Shown here in pieces: positions 37,232 through 45,777 of a stretch of DNA of 64,000 nt; positions within the stretch are counted from its first letter, which is position 1; every line of letters begins with the position of its first letter. The DNA comes from Pseudarthrobacter sp. ATCC 49987 (GTDB lineage Bacteria; Actinomycetota; Actinomycetes; Actinomycetales; Micrococcaceae): NCBI RefSeq assembly GCF_009928425.1, contig NZ_JAABNS010000001.1, forward strand, positions 2,170,001 to 2,234,000. The letters are read 5' to 3'. The notes under the pieces are model-generated. The model made no database searches and was not told the origin of the DNA. It worked only from the letters and a program-made list of their open reading frames with translations. The translations under genes and the position numbers were made by a program.

Positions 37232-38218
37232 ATGACCGCCATGTCTATCGTCGCGCATGCCCATCCATTTGTCGTGGGTGTCGACACGCACGCCCGAAAC
37301 CATGTTTACGCCATCCTCGACGCCACCAACGGCGCACTACTGGATACGCAGTCATTCCCCACCACCACAGCCGGGATCAACCGGGCCATTAAATGGATCG
37401 CACGCCGCACCAACGCCGACGCAGACACCCTCTGGGTCATCGAAGGAGCCGCATCCTACGGAGCGATCCTCGCCGGCACCGTGGCAACCCACGGATTCCC
37501 AGTCGCCGAAGCGCCGCGCATGGATGCCAAGAAGCGCCGTGGCGTGGGCAAGTCCGATGCCCTGGACGCCCACCAGATCGCCATGGCCGTTCTGCCCCTG
37601 CCGGTGGACAAGCTGCGCCGACCACGCCTTCATGACGGGGTCCGCCAGGGCGTGCGGATCCTGGTCACAGCGCGGGGGTCCATGAGCAAGGACCGGACCC
37701 GGTCGGTCAACGCGCTCAACGCCCTGGTGCGGGGCAATGACCTGGGCATCGATGCCCGCCAGAAGCTCACAGGCGCCCAGATCACCGAGGTCTCAAAGTG
37801 GCGTTCCCGCGAGGAAGAGCTCGCCTTGTCCATCGCCCGTGCTGAGGCCGTGCGGCTGGCCAAACACGTCCTGGCGCTGGATGAGCAACTCACGGCCAAC
37901 GAGAACCAGCTGGACGAGCTGGTGAAGGTCAGCGATGCCGCACCTGCCTCCCTGGCCGGGGTAAATCCGATCCCCGCGTCCTCCGGGAACACTGTCCGCC
38001 ACCGCTTGAACCGGGGCGGTGACCGGTCCCTGAACAGCGCCTTGCACATGGTCGCGGTCGTCAGGATGACCCATGATGGCGAAACCCGCCAGTACGTGGA
38101 AAAGCGACGCGCCGAGGGTCGTACGGACAAGGAAATTCGTCGTTGCATCAAACGCTACCTGGCCCGCCGCATCTACCGCACGCTCAGCGCGGCGGCAATA
38201 GCGATAAACGCGGCTTGA
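37232..38218 (+). CDS. IS110-family transposase with internal in-frame deletion
   Basis: I choose the ATG at 37232, with gaggaagg 5 bp upstream (an earlier ATG at 37193 is possible). The N-terminal DEDD (RuvC-like) domain is complete: Asp in VVGVDTHARNHVY, Glu in WVIEGAASYG, and Asp residues in KSDALDAHQIA. The C-terminal IPASSGNTVRHRLNRGG block with the catalytic serine is present. Between SDAAP and ASLAGVN (junction near 37944-37950) the usual stretch with a GIGPVTAA-type helix-hairpin-helix and the following helices, roughly 30-40 residues, is missing, in frame. The protein is probably inactive. Confidence 0.85.
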   Translation: MTAMSIVAHAHPFVVGVDTHARNHVYAILDATNGALLDTQSFPTTTAGINRAIKWIARRTNADADTLWVIEGAASYGAILAGTVATHGFPVAEAPRMDAKKRRGVGKSDALDAHQIAMAVLPLPVDKLRRPRLHDGVRQGVRILVTARGSMSKDRTRSVNALNALVRGNDLGIDARQKLTGAQITEVSKWRSREEELALSIARAEAVRLAKHVLALDEQLTANENQLDELVKVSDAAPASLAGVNPIPASSGNTVRHRLNRGGDRSLNSALHMVAVVRMTHDGETRQYVEKRRAEGRTDKEIRRCIKRYLARRIYRTLSAAAIAINAA

Positions 38219-38233
38219 CAGACATAGAAGAGT

Positions 38234-38270
38234 CGACCGCTAGAACCCAAGCCTCAGGAAGGCGGCCTTT
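38234..38270 (+). repeat. Right arm of an interrupted terminator hairpin
   Basis: Counterpart of 35432-35465. The segment 38254-38270 (caggaaggcggcctttt) lies 23 bp after the merR stop and was presumably the stem of the merR/ParA-like bidirectional terminator. The nested segment 38234-38248 matches 35451-35465. Confidence 0.7.
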
Positions 38271-38293
38271 TCCGTGCAGCGGGTAGCTGGAGC

Positions 38294-38890
38294 CTAGCCG
38301 ATCTTGCGGGTGGCCCGGCGCTTGCTGAGTTCGTCGTCGGGGAATGACTGGTCGCTGGCGTGTTCGCTGGGAAGGGCCGCGAGGCTGCCCTCCACTTCGC
38401 GCCAGACCCGGCCGACGGCGATGCCGAAGACGCCCTGTCCGCCCTGGACGAGGTCGATCACTTCGTCCGCCGACGTGCACTCGTAAACGCTGGCGCCGTC
38501 GCTCATGAGGGTGATCTGGGCAAGGTCCTCGACGCCGCGCTCCCGGAGGTGTTCAACGGCCGTGCGGATCTGCTGGAGGGAAACGCCCGTGTCGAGCAGG
38601 CGCTTGACGACCTTGAGGACCAGGATGTCGCGGAAGCCATAAAGTCGCTGGGAGCCTGAACCGGCAGCGCCGCGGACGGCGGGCTCCACCAGCCCGGTGC
38701 GTGCCCAGTAGTCCAGCTGCCTGTAGGTGATGCCGGCGGCCTTGCAGGCCGTGGGTCCACGGTAGCCCGCATCCTCGTCCAGGACGGGAAGATCCTCGGT
38801 GAACAGCAGGCCCTGGGCACCGCTGGCGGGCACGGCCACACCAGCCGCCGAGGGCTGCTTGAGCTCGCCTGCTTCGCCTTTCGGACTCAC
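38294..38890 (-). CDS. MerR-family transcriptional regulator (Rv1830-like)
   Basis: I start at the GTG at 38890 because AAGGAGG lies 6 bp before it; an ATG 18 bp upstream precedes that site. The 198-residue protein has a MerR winged-helix (YRGPTACKAAGITYRQLDYWARTGLVEP), the FRDILVLKVVKRLLDTGVSLQQIRTAVEHL dimerisation helix and a C-terminal domain. Second MerR gene of the gcvH-garA-ftsR-nuclease-merR block conserved in actinobacteria. A partial inverted repeat 77-93 bp upstream could be its own operator. It lost its normal terminator to insertion sequences (see 35432 and 38234). Confidence 0.88.
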   Translation of the reverse strand: MSPKGEAGELKQPSAAGVAVPASGAQGLLFTEDLPVLDEDAGYRGPTACKAAGITYRQLDYWARTGLVEPAVRGAAGSGSQRLYGFRDILVLKVVKRLLDTGVSLQQIRTAVEHLRERGVEDLAQITLMSDGASVYECTSADEVIDLVQGGQGVFGIAVGRVWREVEGSLAALPSEHASDQSFPDDELSKRRATRKIG

Positions 38891-38966
38891 GTGGATCCTC
38901 CTTGTCATGGCTCCCCTGCGGAAAATGCAGCAACAACCGGTTATGTCTGGCTAAACAACACACGGG

Positions 38967-38983
38967 CGGATAAAATTCATCCG
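38967..38983. promoter_or_regulatory. Inverted repeat upstream of merR
   Basis: CGGAT (38967-38971), 7 A/T-rich bases, ATCCG (38979-38983), with ACAC/GTGT at the outer edges. It sits in an A/T-rich patch 77-93 bp upstream of the merR start and may be an operator. The protein is unknown. Confidence 0.35.
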
Positions 38984-39151
38984 TGTAATTCTGCCGGGGC
39001 TGCACCTTCCAGTGTGACCTGAGCAGCTGTTGCGTGCAATGGGAACTTGTACTTCTGACGTTAGGCCTGCCGGGGCCCAAGGTCAAAGACGTTCGAGGTA
39101 TTGCCGGGGCGTGTCGAAACTTTCATCCTCGACTTTAACCTTAACGAGACC

Positions 39152-39655
39152 TCAGCCCGCGAAGTCCTCGGGTTCCACGTCGTCGAGGAACTCCCGGAAC
39201 CGGCGCAGCTCCCCTTCTTCGTCGACGGCGGGACCCGGGTGGGTGTCTTCGCCCTCGTCGTGTTCGGTGATCCGGACACCGGCTTCTTCCATCACGGCGT
39301 CGGCGCACCAGATCCGGCACTTGGCGCGGAGGGCCAGGGCCAGGGCATCGGAGGCACGGGAACTGACCGTGGTCCCGTTGTCGAACTGGAGCTGCCCGTA
39401 GAAGATGTTGTCCTCCACGGCCACAATGTTGACGCTGACGATCGTGTGGCCGAGGGATTCGACGACGTCGACCAGCAGGTCGTGCGTCATGGGCCGCGGG
39501 GGCACGACCCCCTGCTGGGCCAGGGCGATGGCGCTGGCTTCGGGGGTGCCGATCCAGATCGGCACGTGCCGCTCCCCGTGGATCTCCTTGAGCAGGACGA
39601 GCGGCTGGTTGGACGGAAGTTCAATCCGCACGCCTACAATTTCCACCTCAATCAT
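39152..39655 (-). CDS. Bifunctional nuclease family protein (DUF151)
   Basis: 167 residues from the ATG at 39655, which overlaps the ftsR stop as TGATG. The N-terminus MIEVEIVGVRIELP, the HVPIWIGTPEASAIALAQQG core and VVPPRPMTHDLL are characteristic of the DUF151 bifunctional DNase/RNase domain; a UVR-like acidic tail follows. Homologue of Rv1829. Function in cell-cycle or stress is unclear. Confidence 0.9.
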   Translation of the reverse strand: MIEVEIVGVRIELPSNQPLVLLKEIHGERHVPIWIGTPEASAIALAQQGVVPPRPMTHDLLVDVVESLGHTIVSVNIVAVEDNIFYGQLQFDNGTTVSSRASDALALALRAKCRIWCADAVMEEAGVRITEHDEGEDTHPGPAVDEEGELRRFREFLDDVEPEDFAG

Positions 39656-40377
39656 CAGATGTCCATCCTCGAGATGCGGTCCTGGACCAGGGCCCGGTGC
39701 AGCGTCAGGCACAGCTCGCTGATCTCCCGGGCGGCCTCCGCGGCACGGGCATGGGACGCGGCGTCCTTGCGGGAAGTCAGGGTGGACACCGCACGCTCCA
39801 CCAGCCCGAACTCGCGTTCGGCGGCTGCCTGGAACGGCCGCAGGTGCCGTGGTTCCAGGCCGTGGCTCTCCAGCTGGACGCAGGCGCGCGCCACCTGGAG
39901 GGCGTGCTCATCGAATTTGCCGTTGACGTGGCCGATCAGGCCGAAGCTCAGGAGCGATTCCAGCAGCGGCACGCTCGCGCCGGACTCGGCCCGGAGCTGT
40001 TCCTCACTGAGCCTTCGGACCCGGTTCTGCAGTTCGGATGCGAGCTCTTCGGAGACAATCCGCGGCGATACCGTGACGCCGGGAGGCAGGTTGTCGGGGC
40101 GCTCACCGCGGTCGATCGCGTCGAGGTAGTCCTTGATGACCTTCAGGGGCAGGTACTGGTCCCGCTGAAGGGCCAGCACGAAGCGCAGCCGTTCGACGTC
40201 GTTCTCGGCGTACTGGCGGTACCCGGCAGGGGTCCGCTGGGGGTTGATCAGCCCCTTTTCCTCAAGGAACCGGATTTTCGACGCCGTCATGCTGGGAAAG
40301 TCGTCGGTCAGCTGAGCCAGGACTTCCCCGATGTTTAGAACCTGGGGTCCGCGCCGTTCCGCTTGTGCCATGGCCAC
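39655..40377 (-). CDS. ftsR: MerR-type regulator FtsR (Rv1828-like)
   Basis: 240 residues from a GTG at 40377; an ATG two codons later is equally possible. The N-terminal MerR helix-turn-helix includes LNIGEVLAQLTDDFPSMTASKIRFLEEKGLI and PQRTPAGYRQY. The position between garA and the DUF151 nuclease is that of FtsR, reported in Corynebacterium as an activator of ftsZ. The C-terminal domain is helical and may sense an effector. Stop/start overlap with the nuclease gene implies coupling. Confidence 0.88.
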   Translation of the reverse strand: MAMAQAERRGPQVLNIGEVLAQLTDDFPSMTASKIRFLEEKGLINPQRTPAGYRQYAENDVERLRFVLALQRDQYLPLKVIKDYLDAIDRGERPDNLPPGVTVSPRIVSEELASELQNRVRRLSEEQLRAESGASVPLLESLLSFGLIGHVNGKFDEHALQVARACVQLESHGLEPRHLRPFQAAAEREFGLVERAVSTLTSRKDAASHARAAEAAREISELCLTLHRALVQDRISRMDI

Positions 40378-40394
40378 AGGCAGCTGCTCCGGAA

Positions 40395-40871
40395 TCAGAC
40401 GTTGCCTGCTGCGCGGGCAGGGCTCAGGTAGAAGGTGAGGCGGAACTTCCCGATCTGGACTTCGTTGCCGGACTTCAGTTCGACGCCGTCGACGCGGTCG
40501 TTGTTCACGTAGGTGCCGTTCAGGCTTCCGGTGTCCACGACTTCGAAGGTGCGCGCCGTGCGGCGGAACTCCACGTGCCGGCGGGAAACCGTGACATCGT
40601 CGAGGAAGATGTCGGCATCCGGGTGCCGGCCCGCCGTCGTGATGTCCGTGTCAAGCAGGAAGCGGGCGCCCGTGTTGGGACCGCTGTGCGCCACCAGCAG
40701 GGCAGAGCCATACGGGAGCGCCTCAACGGCGGCCCGCTCCTCCACCGAAAGTTTCGGGGTGATGGTGGGTTCATCGCGGACCGGCGTGAGGTTGATCGAC
40801 GTGGTCTCCGAAGCCTTCACTCCACCCGTGCCATAACCGTCACCGGTGTTGTTGCGTTCGTGCCCAAACAT
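40395..40871 (-). CDS. garA: FHA-domain regulator GarA/OdhI
   Basis: 158 residues from the ATG at 40871 (MFGHERNN), preceded by ggagga. The N-terminal tail has the kinase target motif ETTS (SETTSINLTP), and an FHA domain with GRHPDAD, SRRHVEF and LNGTYVN follows. In mycobacteria and corynebacteria the unphosphorylated protein inhibits 2-oxoglutarate dehydrogenase and activates glutamate synthesis enzymes, and Ser/Thr kinases switch it off by phosphorylating this motif. The PASTA kinase in this window is a candidate partner. Confidence 0.92.
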   Translation of the reverse strand: MFGHERNNTGDGYGTGGVKASETTSINLTPVRDEPTITPKLSVEERAAVEALPYGSALLVAHSGPNTGARFLLDTDITTAGRHPDADIFLDDVTVSRRHVEFRRTARTFEVVDTGSLNGTYVNNDRVDGVELKSGNEVQIGKFRLTFYLSPARAAGNV

Positions 40872-41023
40872 TGATTCCTCCATTCGCTGCAGGTGTCCCC
40901 CCTGCAAACAACGCATGCCGTCCGGAAAAGCCGTGCAAATCCGGGATTCAGCCTTTCGGCGGGACGTTGAGTGGCTGGTTTCCCAACGGCTGTTCCAACG
41001 ACCCGGCCCGAATGGACTTTGCT

Positions 41024-41410
41024 TTAGCCTACCTGTTGTTCGTACTCCGATGCACTGAGGAGCGACTCGATCGCGTCGGCTTCCGCCAGCTTGATTTCCA
41101 GCAGCCAGCCCTCGCCGTAGGGATCCGAATTGATCAGGGCGGAATCGGTGTCCAGAGCCTCGTTGCGGGACACAACTTCACCGGAAACCGGGGCGTAGAT
41201 GTCGCTTACGCTCTTGGTGGACTCGACCTCGCCAACGACGTCGTTTGCCTTGACCGTGGTGCCCGCCTCAGGCATCTGGGCATAGACGACGTCCCCCAGG
41301 GCGTCCTGGGCAAAATCAGTGATGCCCACCCGCACGACACCGTCGGCGTTCGGGGCAGAAACCCACTCGTGTTCTGCGGTGTAGGACAACTCTTCGGGAA
41401 TGATGCTCAT
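41024..41410 (-). CDS. gcvH: Glycine cleavage system H protein
   Basis: 128 residues with the lipoyl domain; the lipoylated lysine is in GEVESTKSVSDIYAP. It shuttles the aminomethyl group between glycine decarboxylase (P) and T proteins. No gcvP or gcvT is nearby, as in Rv1826, where gcvH also leads the garA-ftsR block. The ATG lies 146 bp from the divergent DNA glycosylase gene. Confidence 0.95.
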   Translation of the reverse strand: MSIIPEELSYTAEHEWVSAPNADGVVRVGITDFAQDALGDVVYAQMPEAGTTVKANDVVGEVESTKSVSDIYAPVSGEVVSRNEALDTDSALINSDPYGEGWLLEIKLAEADAIESLLSASEYEQQVG

Positions 41411-41556
41411 GACGGGCCTTTCATCGGGTCAATCACCAATAGCGGTGGCGGTCACATGAACTGTCCGCCGCTGAAAGTATAGGCATATCCGCCCGGGCCC
41501 GGGGAGGACTCTGGCATGATGGGGCCATGACGGAACAAGCCGGTAAAGGCTAGGCA

Positions 41557-42426
41557 ATGCCGGAGCTTCCCGAAGTGGCGGCCCTGACGGACTTCCTGGC
41601 CCGGCACCTCCTCGGAACTGTTGTCACGAAGGTCCAGATCGTCTCCTTCGCCATGCTCAAAACGGCGGATCCGCCGTTTTCCCGGCTGGAGGGCAGGTCC
41701 GTGACCGGGGTGCGCCGTTTCGGCAAGTTTGTCAGCCTGGACACCGACGGGCTGTGTTTTGTCTTCCATCTGGCGAGGGCCGGCTGGGTCCGTTTCACCG
41801 AGGCGCCCACGGACACCCCACTGAAAATGGGCAAGGGATACATTGCGGCGCGGCTGTCGTTTTCCAGTGCCTCCGGCCCGCTGGGCCTGGACCTGACCGA
41901 GGCCGGCACAAAAAAGAGCCTGGCGGTCTATGTGGTTGCGGATCCGCACGACGTCCCCGGGATCGCTGCACTGGGACCGGATCCGTTCAGTCCCGGGTTC
42001 GACGTCGAGGCCCTGGCGGGGATCCTGGGTTCCAGTTCCCAGCAAATCAAGGGCGTCCTGCGGAGCCAAAGCGTGATTGCCGGCATCGGGAACGCCTACA
42101 GCGACGAGATCCTGCACGCGGCCAGGACATCGCCTTTCGCCATAGCCAAGTCGCTGGACCGGGAGGCGGTCCAGCGGCTCTATGACGCCATCCACAGCAT
42201 TCTCGGGACAGCCCTGCGGGAGGCCGCCGGGAAACCGCCCGCTGAACTCAAGGACACCAAGCGGAGCCACATGCGGGTCCACGGCCGGACCGGCGAGGCG
42301 TGCCCGGTGTGCGGCGACACCGTCCGCGAGGTGTCCTTCGCGGACACGGCCCTGCAGTACTGTCCGCGCTGCCAGACGCACGGGAAGATCCTGGCCGACC
42401 GCCGGACGTCGCGCTTCCTGAAATAG
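41557..42426 (+). CDS. Formamidopyrimidine-DNA glycosylase / Nei family
   Basis: 289 residues. Pro-2 and Glu-3 (MPELPEV), the H2TH helix motif QIKGVLRSQSVIAGIGNAYSDEIL and a C-terminal zinc finger CPVCG...CPRC with a final Arg are all present, so both glycosylase and AP-lyase function are likely. Whether it prefers FapyG or oxidised pyrimidines cannot be decided. A 9-codon open frame (MTEQAGKG, 41527-41553) ends 3 bp before the start. A terminator follows. Confidence 0.9.
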   Translation: MPELPEVAALTDFLARHLLGTVVTKVQIVSFAMLKTADPPFSRLEGRSVTGVRRFGKFVSLDTDGLCFVFHLARAGWVRFTEAPTDTPLKMGKGYIAARLSFSSASGPLGLDLTEAGTKKSLAVYVVADPHDVPGIAALGPDPFSPGFDVEALAGILGSSSQQIKGVLRSQSVIAGIGNAYSDEILHAARTSPFAIAKSLDREAVQRLYDAIHSILGTALREAAGKPPAELKDTKRSHMRVHGRTGEACPVCGDTVREVSFADTALQYCPRCQTHGKILADRRTSRFLK

Positions 42427-42463
42427 ACGCGCCCCGAATCAGGGGCCGCCGGAGAAACAGAAA

Positions 42464-42496
42464 ACCCCGCCATTCCCTTGTCAGGAATGGCGGGGT
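42464..42496. terminator. Terminator after DNA glycosylase gene
   Basis: Perfect 13-bp stem accccgccattcc (42464-42476) with ggaatggcggggt (42484-42496), loop of 7 nt, flanked by aaaa and actttct. It separates the glycosylase gene from the oppositely oriented tRNA gene and may also end the tRNA transcript. Confidence 0.85.
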
Positions 42497-42505
42497 ACTT
42501 TCTGC

Positions 42506-42582
<77 letters not shown>

Positions 42583-42690
42583 TCAGTTCCGCCGTTCTCC
42601 GCTCATGATGCCATCCTCTTCAGTAGCCAGGGGATTTCATCTGAGCAGTCCGGCCGAACCACCTCCAAAAGCTTACACGATTCCGGAGGG

Positions 42691-42722
42691 TGCCCGTGAC
42701 ACTTTTACTATTGCCACGGGCA
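42691..42722. terminator. Weak hairpin after der
   Basis: tgcccgtg (42691-42698) pairs with cacgggca (42715-42722) around a 16-nt A/T-rich loop, 13 bp after the der stop (minus). There is no clear T-run, so it may be only a transcript-end stabiliser. Confidence 0.45.
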
Positions 42723-42735
42723 AGGTGTGTCGAAA

Positions 42736-44286
42736 TTAACGCTTCTTGCCGCGCTTTTCACGCACACGCATGTTGACCTCGATCGGCGTGCCCTCGAACC
42801 CGAAGGTTTCGCGCAGCCGGCGGGTGATGAAGCGGCGGTAGCCCGGGTCCAGGAACCCGGTGGTGAAGAGCACGAACTTCGGCGGGCGGCTCGAGGCCTG
42901 GGTGCCGAAGAGGATGCGGGGCTGCTTGCCGCCCCGGACCGGGTGCGGGTGCGCGGCTACCAGTTCACCCAGGAAGGCGTTGAGCCGGCCGGTGGCGATG
43001 CGCTTGTCCCAGCTTTCCAGCGCGGTGTCCAGGGCAGGGACGAGCCTGTCCTTGTGCCAGCCGGTCTTGGCCGAGATGTTGACCCGCGGTGCCCATGCCA
43101 CGTGGGCCAGGTCCTGCTCGATTTCACGTTCGAGGTAGGTGCGGCGTTCGTCGTCGAGCAGGTCCCACTTGTTGAACGCAAGAACCAGGGCCCGGCCGGA
43201 TTCGATGGCCAGCTGCAGGATGCGGACGTCCTGTTCGCTGAGCACTTCATCCACCGCGAGGAGCACGACGGCGACCTCCGCCTTTTCGAGGGCGCTCTGC
43301 GTCCGCAGCGAGGCGTAGAAGTCGGCGCCCTGCGCCATGTGCTGGCGGCGACGGATACCGGCGGTGTCCACAAAACGCCAGGTGCGCCCACCGAGTTCGA
43401 TGAACTCATCGACCGGGTCACGCGTGGTGCCGGCGGTGTTGTCCACGACAACGCGCTCGGAACCGGCCAGCTTGTTCAGCAGCGAGGACTTGCCCACGTT
43501 CGGACGCCCGATCAGGGCGATGCGCCGCGGACCGCCGGAGCGCTCCAGGCCTTCGATCGTGGAGTACTCGGGAAGAGTGTCCATGACATGGTCCAGGAGG
43601 TCGGCGACGCCCCGGCCGTGCAGTGCCGAGACCGGGTACGGCTCGCCGAAGCCGAGGCCCCAGAGCGTGGCCGAATCGGCTTCCTGCGCAAAGTCATCCA
43701 CCTTGTTGGCCACCATGATGACCGGCTTCTTGGACTTGCGGAGCATCTTCACAACGGCCTCGTCCGTGGCGGTGGCGCCCACGGCGGAGTCGACGACGAA
43801 CAGGACGGCGTCGGCAAGTTCCACGGCCATCTCGGCCTGCTCGGCGACGCGGGCGTGGATGCCGCGGGCATCGTGCTCCCAGCCGCCGGTGTCGACGACC
43901 GTGAAGTTCCGGCCGTTCCAGGTGGCCGAGTACATGACCCGGTCGCGCGTGACGCCGGGGGTGTCTTCCACCACGGCCTCGCGGCGGCCGAGGATACGGT
44001 TCACCAGGGTGGACTTGCCGACGTTGGGACGGCCGATGATGGCCAGGACCGGATCAAGCTTGACCGGGCCGTCGAAATCCTCGTCGTCGTACTCGCCGCT
44101 CAGGAGGGCGGCGTCCTCTTCGTCGAGCTCGTAGTCGTCCAGGCCGGCCCGAAGGGAGGCCGCGCGGAGCTCTGCCTCGTCGTCATCCAGGGCGGCGAGG
44201 TGCTCGGCCACCTGGTCCGTGCCGGTGGGCGTGTATTCGTCTTCGCCGGCGCCAAATTGGCCGGAGGTTTGAGTCGTATCGCTCAT
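42736..44286 (-). CDS. der: Ribosome-assembly GTPase Der (EngA)
   Basis: 516 residues with two tandem Era-like GTPase domains, first G1 [12 protein letters not shown] near residue 89 and second [12 protein letters not shown] near 260, and matching NKVD and NKWD G4 motifs, followed by a KH-like domain. Essential 50S assembly factor. An acidic N-terminal extension of about 80 residues ([12 protein letters not shown]..., [18 protein letters not shown]) is typical of actinobacterial copies. The start overlaps the PlsC-like stop by 4 bp. Confidence 0.96.
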   Translation of the reverse strand: MSDTTQTSGQFGAGEDEYTPTGTDQVAEHLAALDDDEAELRAASLRAGLDDYELDEEDAALLSGEYDDEDFDGPVKLDPVLAIIGRPNVGKSTLVNRILGRREAVVEDTPGVTRDRVMYSATWNGRNFTVVDTGGWEHDARGIHARVAEQAEMAVELADAVLFVVDSAVGATATDEAVVKMLRKSKKPVIMVANKVDDFAQEADSATLWGLGFGEPYPVSALHGRGVADLLDHVMDTLPEYSTIEGLERSGGPRRIALIGRPNVGKSSLLNKLAGSERVVVDNTAGTTRDPVDEFIELGGRTWRFVDTAGIRRRQHMAQGADFYASLRTQSALEKAEVAVVLLAVDEVLSEQDVRILQLAIESGRALVLAFNKWDLLDDERRTYLEREIEQDLAHVAWAPRVNISAKTGWHKDRLVPALDTALESWDKRIATGRLNAFLGELVAAHPHPVRGGKQPRILFGTQASSRPPKFVLFTTGFLDPGYRRFITRRLRETFGFEGTPIEVNMRVREKRGKKR

Positions 44287-45056
44287 TGCACTTTCCTTAT
44301 GGGGTGATCTGCCGGCGTCCCGGCTACTGCTTCATGACGTTCTTGCGGGGAATCCGCGTCGGGCAAGGGCTGCCCTGTTCTTTGGATCGAGTCCTGGACA
44401 TGGCGCGCCAGCGCGGCGCGGATCTCGGTTCCGGCCCTGTCCATTGAAACACGCCCGGTCTCGCCGGGCCTGCGGCTGACGTTGAGGGCTCCGCCGAAGC
44501 TGACGTGCAGCCGGCGGCGCAGCCGTGGAACGGCGTCGAGGTGTTCGCCGCCGGCCCGGGTACCGAGGATGGCGACGGGGACCACGGTCGCGCCGGAGTT
44601 CAGCGCGAGCCAGGCGACCCCCTTGTTGATGGCGGAGGCTTCGCCGCTCCCCCGCGTGCCTTCGGGGAGTATCCCGACGCACCGCCCGGCGTCGAGCACG
44701 CTCTTGGCCGTGAGGAGGGCCGCCCGGTCACCCGCGCGGTCCACCGCCAGCTGCCCGGAGCCCTGGAGCACCCGGCCCAGGAAGCCGGTGAACATTTCCT
44801 TCTTGACCAGGATGTGCATGGCACGCGGGGATGCCCCGAACATCACCGGTCCGTCCAGAAAGCTGATGTGGTTGCCGGCGAAGATCACCGGACCGGTCGC
44901 CGGGACATTCGACCGTCCCGTGACCGAGGTCCGGTAGAGGACGTGGTCCAGGATCCAGCCCACGGGCCGGCTCCAGAGAGTTGTCCAGCGGGCCGGCACC
45001 CGGACCACGGGCAGGACGGGTGCCTGGACCGCCTGCTGCTGCGCGGCGTCAGTCAT
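44283..45056 (-). CDS. 1-acyl-sn-glycerol-3-phosphate acyltransferase family
   Basis: 257 residues with motif [11 protein letters not shown] (HX4D) and motif [15 protein letters not shown]-terminal 40 residues include a short hydrophobic stretch. It is cotranscribed with cmk and der, the order seen in related actinobacteria. It overlaps cmk by 8 bp and der by 4 bp. Paralogue of 24503-25246; the physiological acyl acceptor is not settled. Confidence 0.9.
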   Translation of the reverse strand: MTDAAQQQAVQAPVLPVVRVPARWTTLWSRPVGWILDHVLYRTSVTGRSNVPATGPVIFAGNHISFLDGPVMFGASPRAMHILVKKEMFTGFLGRVLQGSGQLAVDRAGDRAALLTAKSVLDAGRCVGILPEGTRGSGEASAINKGVAWLALNSGATVVPVAILGTRAGGEHLDAVPRLRRRLHVSFGGALNVSRRPGETGRVSMDRAGTEIRAALARHVQDSIQRTGQPLPDADSPQERHEAVAGTPADHPIRKVQ

Positions 45057-45777
45057 GGCGGAGCGCCTGGTGGTTGACGATGCCTGTCACGATGCCGAGC
45101 GCGGCGTCGACGGTCCCGGCGAAGTCAAGCTCCGAGGAGTCCAGTGTCACCACACCGTCGGCGGCCCGGGTGAAGTTCACCACGGTCGAGTCCTTCGCGT
45201 CGCGCTGGGTCACCTGGGCCGCGAGCTGTTCGGCGCTTTGGCTGCCGCCGAGCTGGATGCCCCGGCGGCGCAGGCGCGCCTCTTCGCTCGCGGTGAGCAG
45301 CATCCGCACTTCGGCATGGGGCGCGACGACGGTGGTGATGTCCCGCCCTTCGACCACCATGCGGCGGTGGTGCTTTTCGATCAGCTCGCGCTGCCGGCGG
45401 ATCAGTTCGGTGCGGGCGCCGAGGGTGGTGGCAACGGCGCTGACGGCGGCGGATATCGACGGCTCGCGGATCGCGAGCGTGACATCGGTACCGCCGACCC
45501 GGACGTATTCCTCCAGCGGGCTCGTGCTGATTTCCAGCGGAAGGCTCTTGGAGGCGGCCTCGACGGCGGCGCCGTCGTCCAGGTCCGTGCCGTTGTCCAG
45601 GCAGAACCAGGTCAGGGCACGGTACATGGCGCCGGTGTCGAGGTAGGCCAGCTTGAGCCGGCGTGCCACCTCTTTGCTGACGCTGGACTTGCCCGATCCG
45701 GACGGCCCGTCGATGGCTACGACAAGGCTTTTTCCGGGGCGGAGGACGTCCACGGTTGCGATAAGTTCCTGGGTCAT
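45049..45777 (-). CDS. cmk: Cytidylate kinase
   Basis: Phosphorylates CMP/dCMP. The real start is the ATG at 45777, overlapping the tyrA stop (TAATG), giving 242 residues. Motifs: P-loop VAIDGPSGSGKSSVSK at about 18-33, YLDTGAMYRAL, and the lid MVVEGRDITTVV. A longer open frame upstream lies inside tyrA and is not used. Confidence 0.95.
   Translation of the reverse strand: MTQELIATVDVLRPGKSLVVAIDGPSGSGKSSVSKEVARRLKLAYLDTGAMYRALTWFCLDNGTDLDDGAAVEAASKSLPLEISTSPLEEYVRVGGTDVTLAIREPSISAAVSAVATTLGARTELIRRQRELIEKHHRRMVVEGRDITTVVAPHAEVRMLLTASEEARLRRRGIQLGGSQSAEQLAAQVTQRDAKDSTVVNFTRAADGVVTLDSSELDFAGTVDAALGIVTGIVNHQALRHD

Larger units (their letters stand above)
36938..38233. mobile_element. IS110-family insertion sequence (internally deleted)
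   Basis: The region after the IS30 right end to about 38233 holds an IS110-type transposase gene with a 290-bp non-coding left part and a short right part ending near gacatagaagagtc, the usual layout of the IS110 group. IS110 elements have no clear inverted repeats and give little or no target duplication, so borders are approximate. The transposase lacks an internal segment. Confidence 0.7.
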
